From Flavobacteriales bacterium (lineage in GTDB: Bacteria; Bacteroidota; Bacteroidia; Flavobacteriales_E; Vicingaceae), in NCBI GenBank assembly GCA_002402165.1, contig NVVI01000009.1, positions 42,220 to 51,328 on the forward strand: a DNA stretch of 9,109 nucleotides, given 5' to 3'. The position numbers and the translations under genes were made by a program. The notes under the pieces are model-generated. The model ran no database searches. It was not told the DNA's origin and worked only from the letters and a program-made list of their open reading frames with translations. Every line of letters starts with the position of its first letter. The stretch's first letter is position 1. Positions 1 through 7,200 of the stretch are shown here, piece after piece.

Positions 1-634
1 TAATATTAGTTGAGTCAATATTTAATATCCAGTTTCTCTCCCAATCATCAATGGATTTAGCTCGTTTTTGCTTGTAAACACTATATATTAATACAAATCC
101 GCCAAGAGTAAAAAAGACCCAGCCTATACTAATAAACTCAGCTATTTCTTGAGTAAACTTTTCAAAGAGCGGATTCATTGCTCTATAAATGAAAAAGAAA
201 GTAATAGCAAATATTAAAGGGACAAGGTATTTAAGTAAACGTAAAAAGCCTTTACCTTTTCCTTTCTTTCCAGATTCTATCATTTCAATTATCATAAAAG
301 TAGTTGATGCTGCAATATTTACAATAGATGTTGTGAAATCTATAAACACATTAGATCGCTTATTGATAATAACCCCCGGAATTACTAATAATGAAACAAT
401 GGTTGCCCATAAAGAGAGATTTGATCCATTTATTGCCGCAAAGGAAGCGGTGAAAATTGCGGCAAAACTCAAGAGTAAAACGTGTTTACTTTTAAAAGCT
501 TCTCTATCTTGAAAAAAGAAAAATCCTAAAGTAGCTATCGTAAAGAGCAAGAAGTTAATTCCAACATGTTGTTCGTAAAATAAAATGCTATAAAGTATAG
601 TAAGGCAAATTATGGAAATGGTTTTCTTGTTCAT
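1..634 (-). CDS. Partial multi-pass membrane protein, DUF4173/DUF4153-like
   Basis: An open frame runs from an ATG (complement of 632-634) to the window edge without a stop, giving 211 residues and leaving the C-terminus outside. The product is very hydrophobic. Likely membrane segments are near residues 6-20, 26-41, 51-69, 74-90, 97-118, 135-151 and 167-185. A Lys/Gly-rich loop (GKKGKGKG, about 122-129) lies between the fifth and sixth. The segment after it, containing RAMNPLFEKFTQEI, resembles what I recall of Bacteroidota proteins annotated DUF4173 or DUF4153, whose function is unknown. That family assignment is from memory. No catalytic motif is visible. The gene lies 75 bp downstream of the trmL-like gene on the same strand, so it could be read through from that operon. 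No ribosome binding site stands out, which is normal for this phylum. Confidence 0.7.
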   Translation of the reverse strand, partial: MNKKTISIICLTILYSILFYEQHVGINFLLFTIATLGFFFFQDREAFKSKHVLLLSFAAIFTASFAAINGSNLSLWATIVSLLVIPGVIINKRSNVFIDFTTSIVNIAASTTFMIIEMIESGKKGKGKGFLRLLKYLVPLIFAITFFFIYRAMNPLFEKFTQEIAEFISIGWVFFTLGGFVLIYSVYKQKRAKSIDDWERNWILNIDSTNI

Positions 635-709
635 TTTTAATGTTTTAGGTAAGTAATTTAGGGTTAATAACGTGTGAAAAAAAAAGGTATTGTTTCGTAT
701 TATGAATTT

Positions 710-1165
710 TTAACACTTAAGTTTTCTTAGACCTTCGTAAACCACTATGCTTACCGAATTGGCTAAGTTTAAACTTCGAATGCGTTCACTAAATAGCGGT
801 ATTTTATATGTAATGCTTTTGTTGTTTTCTATTATTTTCTGAGATAAACCAACAGATTCTTTTCCGAAAATCAAGAATAGATCATCTTGATAGTCAACCT
901 CCCAAAGTGTTTTGTCTCCATGACTAGAAAAGTAAACCATTTTTTCATCTTTATTCTTGATAAAAAAATCATCTATATTGTCATAGACGGTCAATTTAAT
1001 GTGTTTCCAATAGTCTAGTCCTGCACGCTTTAAACGTTTGTCATCAATTTCAAAACCAAGAGGTTTAACTAAATGCAAATTACAGCCAGAAGCTAAGCTT
1101 AGTCTTCCAATATTCCCAGTATTAGTATGTATTTCAGGTTCTATTAAAACAATGTTAAATGCCAT
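710..1165 (-). CDS. trmL: tRNA (cytidine/uridine-34 2'-O)-methyltransferase, TrmL-like (SpoU/TrmH family)
   Basis: The 151-residue product is the usual size of TrmL, the small SPOUT methyltransferase. In E. coli it uses SAM to methylate the 2'-O of the wobble nucleotide 34 in the two tRNA-Leu isoacceptors. All three SpoU motifs are visible. Motif 1 is NTGNIGR at residues 15-21, with the conserved Asn and Arg. Motif 2 is FGKESVGL at 100-107. Motif 3 starts with IP at 122-123 and continues through [14 protein letters not shown] at 131-144, forming the knotted cofactor site. [13 protein letters not shown] at 41-53 matches the TrmL-specific DDKRLRRAGLDY segment. The start codon lies inside the last codons of the upstream pseudouridine synthase reading frame (11 bp overlap, 1155-1165), which suggests translational coupling in an operon. 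No substitution of a key residue was seen. Confidence 0.93.
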   Translation of the reverse strand: MAFNIVLIEPEIHTNTGNIGRLSLASGCNLHLVKPLGFEIDDKRLKRAGLDYWKHIKLTVYDNIDDFFIKNKDEKMVYFSSHGDKTLWEVDYQDDLFLIFGKESVGLSQKIIENNKSITYKIPLFSERIRSLNLANSVSIVVYEGLRKLKC

Positions 1166-1752
1166 TTATTTCTAACTTTTTAAGTTCATTAACTTCTCCC
1201 ATCTCCATCCTGTTTAAGTGGTATTCTCCAACACGGACTCGGACTAATCTAAGAGTAGGAAAACCAACAGATGAAGTCATTTTTCGTACTTGTCTAAATT
1301 TTCCTTCTCGCAAAGTGATACTTATCCATGATGTTGGACCATGTCTTTCATCTCTTATTTTTTTTGCTTCTATCTGGAAGGTTAGGGAAGGTATCTAGTC
1401 GATTAACTTCACAAGGGAGTGTAGTGTACTTTTTTCCATCAAAACCAATTTCTACACCTTGTTTTAAAAAAGTAATCGCTTTGTTAGTTATTGCTCCATC
1501 CAATTGAACATAATATTCTTTTTCTATGTTGCTGCTACAAATGTAATTGCTCACTTTTCCATCTGTGGTTAATAATAATAAGCCTTCAGATTTTTCATCT
1601 AATCTGCCAATTGACATAATCCCAATAGGAAAATCAAATAACTCTCCCAATAGTTTTTTAGAATTTCTCTTTGGTCCATTATTTACAAATTGACTTAAAT
1701 AACCAAAGGGTTTGTAAATAACAAAGTGACGATGTTCTTTTTGTTTAATCAT
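1155..1752 (-). pseudogene. RluE-like rRNA pseudouridine synthase (RsuA/RluE family), reading frame interrupted at an A8 run
   Basis: The ATG-initiated frame (complement of 1750-1752) encodes 134 residues and stops at TGA (1348-1350). It contains the RsuA/RluE family core: KPFG at 14-17, GRLDEKSEGLLLLT at 49-62 with catalytic Asp52, and KEYYVQL at 78-84. The family needs a C-terminal third. That part is present in the next frame from about 1357 to the TAA at 1155-1157, reading [11 protein letters not shown], then [11 protein letters not shown] and [10 protein letters not shown]. These align with RluE segments such as PTSW, EGRNRQVRRM and GFPTLRLIR. Removing one A from the run at 1358-1365 would fuse both parts into a normal protein of about 198 residues. 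RluE makes pseudouridine 2457 in E. coli 23S rRNA; the target here is inferred only from family. The start overlaps the end of the acetyltransferase gene by 8 bp. The alternatives are a sequencing error, a true mutation, or slippage producing both forms. Confidence 0.85.
1358..1365 (-). other. A8 homopolymer at the frame break in the pseudouridine synthase
   Basis: On the coding strand the sequence reads AGC, then eight A, then TAAGAGATGA. The upstream frame reads AGC AAA AAA AAT AAG AGA TGA and ends. The downstream conserved frame reads ATA AGA GAT GAA across the same bases. A change of -1 A (or +2 A) joins the two. Runs of this length are prone to sequencing error and to polymerase slippage. 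Confidence 0.8.
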
Positions 1753-2248
1753 CTTTAAGGTTTAAGCCATAAATAAGATGATTATATCTTTTTCCGTTAA
1801 AATCGCTTCGTAAAGGTAAATTACCCCATTCTTCAAAATTAAATTTTTTCAATAGTTTGATACTTGGTGTATTTACATTTAGCAAAATAGCCAATAAAGT
1901 TTCTTTATTAACTCGACTACAATCTGCTACGATATGCTTTACTAAAGCAGATCCAATACCTTGCTTGAGGCTATTGTAATCAAGATAAAAACTAATTTCA
2001 GCTACTTTATTTAAAGCATTTCTACCTGTTCGATAGGGAGATAGAGTAGCATAGCCAACAACTTTATTTTTAAATTCAGCTATATAAATAGGGTAATTAT
2101 TTTTATCGAATTCATTAAACCAGTCTATTCGCTGTTCTAGTTTAAAAGGATGAATGTCTGCTGTTGCTTTTTTAGATTTTATAGCTTGATTATATATTTT
2201 TACAATAAAAGGTAAATCATTAATATTAGCGAATCTAATGTGTATCAT
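1745..2248 (-). CDS. GNAT-family N-acetyltransferase, phosphinothricin acetyltransferase-like (Pat/MnaT type)
   Basis: The 167-residue product has the single-domain GNAT layout of the phosphinothricin/methionine-derivative acetyltransferases. IRFANINDLPFIVKIYNQAI at residues 4-23 matches the typical start of this subgroup. RIDWF at 40-44, VGYATLSPYR at 64-73 and a beta-strand AEISFYLD at 83-90 follow. The acetyl-CoA pyrophosphate loop is QGIGSA at 96-101. Motif B (NTPSIKLLKKFNF, 126-138) has Asn in place of the usual Gly of the GF pair. The tail FNGKRYNHLIYGL replaces the usual Gly-x-Trp-x-Asp pattern with RYN. The substrate therefore cannot be named: it could be an amino acid derivative, a xenobiotic or a protein terminus. 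It is first in a cluster with the pseudouridine synthase and trmL-like genes and overlaps the next gene by 8 bp (ATGATTAA, 1745-1752). Confidence 0.9.
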   Translation of the reverse strand: MIHIRFANINDLPFIVKIYNQAIKSKKATADIHPFKLEQRIDWFNEFDKNNYPIYIAEFKNKVVGYATLSPYRTGRNALNKVAEISFYLDYNSLKQGIGSALVKHIVADCSRVNKETLLAILLNVNTPSIKLLKKFNFEEWGNLPLRSDFNGKRYNHLIYGLNLKDD

Positions 2249-2265
2249 TATGCTTTAGTCTAAAT

Positions 2266-2273
2266 CAAAAGTA
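2266..2273 (-). promoter_or_regulatory. Candidate Bacteroidota -7 promoter element (TACTTTTG)
   Basis: TACTTTTG on the minus strand is an exact match to the Bacteroidota -7 consensus TAnnTTTG. It lies 17 bp upstream of the acetyltransferase ATG, so transcripts would have a very short leader. No convincing -33 TTTG is visible upstream, and matches occur by chance in AT-rich DNA. This is a tentative operon promoter. Confidence 0.3.
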
Positions 2274-2357
2274 GTTAATTAATAAACTATTTACATTTTT
2301 AATAGGCTGGTTTTGAAAATTATTAGGCTGATATTTCTTTAACAACAATAGGAATAT

Positions 2358-2365
2358 TATTTTTG
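2358..2365 (+). promoter_or_regulatory. Candidate Bacteroidota -7 promoter element (TATTTTTG)
   Basis: TATTTTTG matches TAnnTTTG and ends 27 bp before the ATG of the cold-shock gene, a plausible distance for a leader of about 20 nt. The -33 region is T-rich (around 2336-2340) but lacks a clear TTTG. Together with the minus-strand candidate at 2266-2273 it would make the 144 bp between 2249 and 2392 a divergent promoter region. Confidence 0.35.
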
Positions 2366-2392
2366 CAACAATTAAAATATCAATAGATAGAA

Positions 2393-2845
2393 ATGGCTAA
2401 ATCGCAACAATCATTTAACAAGAAAGAAAAAGAGAAAAAACGTTTGAAAAAGCGTGAAGACAAAAAGAAAAAAGCGGAAGAAAGAAGGGAGAGTTCTGTT
2501 GGTGGTGGACTAGATAACATGATGGCTTATGTTGATGAGTTTGGTAATATCACAGATACTCCGCCAGATCCAACTATAAAAAAGAAAAAAATTAAAGCTA
2601 GTGATATAGAAATAGGTATTCCTAAAAAAGAAGCTTCAGAAGATTTTAATGGTAATTTAGAAGGAAGAGTTGACTTTTTTGATACTTCAAAAGGGTTTGG
2701 GTTTATTTTAGACAGCAGAAATCAAGCAAAATACTTTGTTCATGTTAGCCAATTAATTGATGAAATTGCAGAAGGTGATAAAGTAACTTTTGAGTTAGAA
2801 CAAGGATTAAAAGGAATGAATGCTGTTAAAGTTAAAAAGATATAA
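2393..2845 (+). CDS. Cold-shock-domain RNA-binding protein with Lys-rich N-terminal extension
   Basis: The 150-residue product has three parts. Residues 7-34 are a highly charged, mostly Lys/Glu/Arg stretch, predicted helical. Residues 36-61 are a Gly-rich linker leading to MMAYVDEFGNITDTPPDP, a segment I associate with Bacteroidota cold-shock proteins of this length. Residues 89-150 are a cold-shock OB-fold domain. RNP1 is KGFGFI at 100-105 and RNP2 is YFVHVSQL at 114-121, with aromatic residues Phe102, Phe104, Phe115 and His117 placed to stack on single-stranded nucleic acid. The domain ends with the typical GMNAVKVKKI. The protein probably acts as a cytoplasmic RNA chaperone that melts mRNA structure; the basic arm may add RNA or ribosome affinity, which is inference. 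A DEAD-box helicase gene follows 45 bp downstream on the same strand. Confidence 0.93.
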   Translation: MAKSQQSFNKKEKEKKRLKKREDKKKKAEERRESSVGGGLDNMMAYVDEFGNITDTPPDPTIKKKKIKASDIEIGIPKKEASEDFNGNLEGRVDFFDTSKGFGFILDSRNQAKYFVHVSQLIDEIAEGDKVTFELEQGLKGMNAVKVKKI

Positions 2846-2890
2846 GCTTAAAACAGTCAACTTTTCTTTTTTCAAAACAAATAAACTTTC

Positions 2891-4243
2891 ATGAGTTCCT
2901 CTTTTGAAAAATTCAACCTATCTAAACAGCTTAACTTTGCAATCAAGGATTTAGGGTTTGTTAATCCTACGCCTATTCAGGAAGCTTCCTTTTCTGTTAT
3001 ACTCTCAGGTAAAGATGTAGTAGGAATTGCTCAGACAGGTACTGGGAAGACTTTTGCCTACATGCTACCCATCCTAGAAGAATTAAAGTTTTCTAAACAA
3101 GAAAATCCAAGAATACTTATTTTGATTCCTACAAGAGAACTTGTTTTGCAAGTTGTAGAGAATATAAAAAGCTACACCAGTTACATGAATGTTAGGGTTG
3201 TTGGGGTATATGGTGGAGCAAACATTAACACTCAAAGACAAGCAGTTACGAAAGGTTGTGACATTGTTGTGGCAACTCCAGGTAGACTTTATGATTTAGC
3301 CTTGAATAGATCCCTTAAACTAAATGGGATTAAAAAATTAGTGATAGATGAAGTTGATGTGATGCTTGATCTTGGGTTTCGTTTTCAGCTAACCAACATA
3401 TTTGAATTATTACCTGATCGTAGACAAAATATTATGTTCTCAGCAACTATGATAGATGAAATTGATACATTAATAAACAATTTCTTTATTTCACCAGAAA
3501 AAATATCGATTGCTATTAGTGGAACACCTTTGGATAATATTGCTCAACAATGCTATCAAGTAAAAAACTTTTATACAAAAGTTAATTTATTAGAATATCT
3601 TTTGAGAGATAAAGAAGCGTTTTCTAAGGTACTTGTGTTTGTCGCTAACAAAAAGAGTGCAGATAGGCTCTTTTCTGTGTTAGAAGAGGAATATGGTGGA
3701 GAAATGGGAGTTATACATTCTAATAAATCTCAAAATTATAGAATTCGTTCTATTGAACAATTCGATAATGGGAAAAATAGGGTGTTAGTTTCTACTGATG
3801 TTATGGCTCGCGGATTAGACTTAGATAAAATTTCGCATGTTATTAATTTTGATACGCCAACTTTTCCAGAAAACTACATGCACCGTATTGGTAGAACAGG
3901 TAGAGCAGAAGAAGAGGGGAAGTCTATTTTGTTTTACACAAAAGATGAGAAAGAATACAAGGAAAGTATTGAGCAACTTATGGATTTTAAAATTCAAAAG
4001 ATTCCTTTCCCAACAACGGTAGAATACTCTAAACAATTAACACCAGAAGAGCGGCCAGAAGAAGGTGAATCGAAAAACTATAATCGTAATGAAAAAAGAG
4101 TAGAACGAGGAGATAGTTTCCATGAAAAGAAAGAGAAAAATAGAAAAACTAATCAGGGAGGTTCTTATAAAAGGGAAATCAAAAAAAAATACAAGAAGAA
4201 TAAAACAAGAGGAGATAAGAATTTTAACAAACGCAGGAATTAA
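2891..4243 (+). CDS. DEAD-box ATP-dependent RNA helicase (RhlE/DeaD-like)
   Basis: The 450-residue product has a complete two-RecA-domain helicase core and a basic tail. The Q motif region is FVNPTPIQ at residues 23-30. Motif I (Walker A) is AQTGTGKT at 47-54, Ia is PTREL at 80-84, GG is at 108-109 and Ib is TPGR at 129-132. Motif II reads DEVD at 153-156 instead of DEAD, keeping both catalytic acidic residues. Motif III is SAT at 184-186. Domain two has VLVF at 247-250, QNYR at 281-284, motif V STDVMARGLD at 301-310 and motif VI HRIGRTGR at 331-338. Residues 380-450 form a disordered Lys/Arg/Asn-rich tail that probably binds RNA. Such enzymes unwind short RNA duplexes in ribosome assembly, mRNA decay or cold adaptation; which one applies cannot be read from sequence. 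The gene may be co-transcribed with the upstream cold-shock gene, because the 45 bp gap shows no terminator. Confidence 0.95.
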   Translation: MSSSFEKFNLSKQLNFAIKDLGFVNPTPIQEASFSVILSGKDVVGIAQTGTGKTFAYMLPILEELKFSKQENPRILILIPTRELVLQVVENIKSYTSYMNVRVVGVYGGANINTQRQAVTKGCDIVVATPGRLYDLALNRSLKLNGIKKLVIDEVDVMLDLGFRFQLTNIFELLPDRRQNIMFSATMIDEIDTLINNFFISPEKISIAISGTPLDNIAQQCYQVKNFYTKVNLLEYLLRDKEAFSKVLVFVANKKSADRLFSVLEEEYGGEMGVIHSNKSQNYRIRSIEQFDNGKNRVLVSTDVMARGLDLDKISHVINFDTPTFPENYMHRIGRTGRAEEEGKSILFYTKDEKEYKESIEQLMDFKIQKIPFPTTVEYSKQLTPEERPEEGESKNYNRNEKRVERGDSFHEKKEKNRKTNQGGSYKREIKKKYKKNKTRGDKNFNKRRN

Positions 4244-4244
4244 A

Positions 4245-4283
4245 CTCAAGATTTGAGGTTAGAAATAGTGTGATTATTACCTC
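4245..4283. terminator. Weak hairpins between convergent gene ends, possible terminator region
   Basis: Only 33 bp separate the stop of the helicase gene (4243) from the stop of the large minus-strand gene (4277). Two mutually exclusive short inverted repeats lie here: CTCAA/TTGAG (4245-4249 with 4253-4257, 3-nt loop) and GAGGT/ACCTC (4255-4259 with 4279-4283). On the minus strand the first is followed by TTTAATT, a poor T tract. Stems of five pairs are weak, so the region may terminate transcription in both directions only inefficiently. Confidence 0.3.
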
Positions 4284-7200
4284 ATTAAATTAATATGTCC
4301 CTCTAGTGTTTGTGTTTCATCTCTCCATGAAATTACCATAATTTTATAGACATAAATATCATTATTTTGAAGCACCCCTTTGTAGTAGCCATTCCACCCA
4401 ACATTTTCGTCATCAGTTTCAAATATTAATTCTCCCCAACGGTTAAATATTTTAAATTCGATTAATTCTTTTATTCCCCAGCCTTTAATATAGATAATAT
4501 CATTTACACCATCCCCATTTGGCGTAAAAGTAGTTGGCACTTTTACAAAAGTTTCAGGATGAACATTAATCGTATAATCAGCTTCTGTAGTAAAACAACC
4601 AAAAATATCTGTTATTTCTAGGTGGTAAAATAAATTTTCTAAAGGGTGTACGTATGGGGGGGCACAATCTAAACAACTCAACCCTGCTTCTGGAGTCCAT
4701 GTAAAGGTGTAAAATGCTGGATTAACATTAAGAGGCAAGTAAACGGTATCTCCTAGTCCAACTATAGTGTCAAAATTGCTTAAAAATAATTCATTGATTA
4801 CATAAAGAGTTGTAGTAGTAGAGTTAATACAATCATTAGAATCAACCACATGAACAGTATAGTCTGTATTAGTTAACGGCTGGGAACTAGCATTAGGAGT
4901 GCTATCATTTATTATTAATATAGCAGGACTTGATTCCCACCAATATGACCAATTACTACTTGGGTTTTCAACACTTATAAGACCTATATCTCCTTCGCAT
5001 ATAGTATCCCCTAAAGCGATAACATCAGGAATAGGATGTAATATTATTACTTTTGTAATGGTATCTGTACATGTTAGTTGCGTATTTTGAACACCTAAAG
5101 TAACTAGATATACTCCAGAGTTTGCATAACTATGTGTTAGAGGATCTTGAGAAAGAGAGGTTTGTCCATCTCCAAAATCCCAATACCAATAATCTGCATT
5201 TGTAGAAGTATTGGTGAAAGGATAATCTTGAAAACATATTGCTGTATCTATATCATTAAAGTTTCTATCAAAATCAGCAATCACTTCATAAATACTAATA
5301 ATTGTATCAACAGTTAAAGGACATGAGCCATCAGCATTAGTCATTATTAATTTAGCTACGGTTTGACCAAAAGGCGGTACAAAAGTATACTGGTGGCTTA
5401 TTGGACTAACTCCAGGACCAGTAGTTCCATCTCCGAAATCCCAATAAAACGTATCAACAGCTATGGTGTCAAAAATTGTGAAATTAACAGAATCTAATCG
5501 ACAGATTGTATCCCCCATTAAATCGGTATAAAAATTACCAACAGGTCCCTTAACTATATATGTTTGGCTAGTAGTATCAGAACATCCATAAGGGGCAGGA
5601 ACAGTTACTATTAATTCTACCGTATAAGTTCCACTATTCGGATATGTTGTTCCAGGATTAGCAAATATTGATGTAGAACTGTTACCGAAATCCCAAAAAT
5701 AGGTAAGAGGGCTGTATGTAGAAACAGTAGTATCTGTAAAAAGAACGTTGTCATTAGGACAAATAAATAAAAGACTATCAGAAGGAGATTCGAATCCAGC
5801 AATAGGAAAATCTTCAACTAAAATAGTAATGTTAGATGAGTCGATGCATCCTGAACTAATTTCTTGATAGATTAAAACTACATTATAATTACCACCACTA
5901 TTGAATGTATTGCTTGGATTTTGCAAGTTACTTGTATTAATTCCATCATCAAAATCCCAGTTAAAGTTTAAATTAGAGCCATGGCTTGTGAAGTCGGTAG
6001 CAGTAAAATTAACAGTAGTTCCACTGCATATAGTGTTATCTGATGCAGTAATATTACTAATCGGTTTATATACATATATGTACATTGAATCAACTGAAAG
6101 ACAGCCAATAGCGTTAGTTATTGTAAGAAATACTTGAATGGTATCATCGTCAAGAGGATTTGTATTAAATGTAGAGGAAAAATAATTATGAGAAGTATCC
6201 TGATTCGTATAATTTTGACCGTCACCAAAATCCCAATACCAATTTGTTATTGTAGTATCAGAAGTACTGGTGTCACTAAATGTTACTAATGCAGATAAGC
6301 AAATAGTATCCTTATCAGAAGTAAAGCCAGCATCAATCCCATAAACTTCAACTAAAGAGCTAATCGTATCTTTACATCCATTAATATCTGTCACAACCAA
6401 TGTTACCTCATTTGTTCCTGTAACTGGAAACGTAATGCTATCAGTTGCGCTTCCTGTTGTAATAGGCCTTGTTCCTGGGTCACTAAAATACCATGTGTAG
6501 CCTTTATTGCAATAGCCATAAACATCTTGAGAAGCACTTGCATCAAAAAAAGATGGAATATTTTGGCACAACAAAGAGTCTGAACCAAAACTTGCTTGAA
6601 TATCTCTTATACGAACAATCGAGGTGTCATAAGAGATTGGACAGCCAGAACTAGAGTTAAAAGCAGTTAATATCACTTGGTAATCTCCAGTTGCTGCATA
6701 AATGTGTGTCGGATTTGCAAGAGAAGATGTGTCTCCATCGCCAAAATTCCATATTATACTGGTTGCACTATGACTACTATCTACAAAATTTACAGTAAAG
6801 GGCTGTTCGCATGTGCAAAAATAATTCATCTCAGCAATAGGACCCATTACATTGACTAGTCCAGGCATAGTAACAGATGAATAACATCCGTTATAACCAA
6901 CAGTTAATGTAACATTTTGAGGTCCAGTTTCAGTGGTGTATGCCCATGAAGGATTTGGATTTTGAAAACAACTAAACATCATGCCTCCTTCTGTAGTATA
7001 ATGCCAAGCATCAATACTATCTCCCATGGGTGAAGCTGTTAAATCGGTAAACTGAACGGAATCTCCAGGGCAGACATTGGTTAAATCTACAGAAAATAAG
7101 GGCGTAATTACATCTCCAACATTAATAATAACATGAAAAGAAGTATCAATACATCCAGCACTGTTTGTAATAATTAAGTAGGCATTATACTGCCCCATTG

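Noticed and set aside
189..512. Plus-strand open frame of 107 codons
   Set aside because: It lies antisense to a longer minus-strand frame (634 to the window edge) whose product has a regular membrane-protein pattern. The plus-strand product is low-complexity and matches nothing I recognise.
677..685. A9 run (T9 on the minus strand) after trmL as an intrinsic terminator or phase-variable promoter tract
   Set aside because: No GC-containing hairpin precedes the T run on the minus strand, only a direct repeat of GTATT. No promoter elements flank it at a useful spacing.
1159..1398. Plus-strand open frame of 79 codons over the end of the pseudouridine synthase
   Set aside because: The opposite strand carries the conserved C-terminal motifs of the RluE family across the same bases, so this frame is a shadow.
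2249..2392. Riboswitch, cold-shock leader or small RNA in the divergent intergenic region
   Set aside because: The candidate -7 elements predict leaders of about 10-20 nt, and no extended inverted repeat was seen.
3821..4249. Short frames on both strands within the helicase gene
   Set aside because: They overlap helicase motifs V and VI or the Lys-rich tail. Their Phe-rich products are what an A-rich coding strand gives when read in reverse.
4899..6859. Several 60-78 codon frames inside the PKD gene
   Set aside because: All lie within the continuous 1483-codon repeat protein and have no independent start signals or recognisable products.
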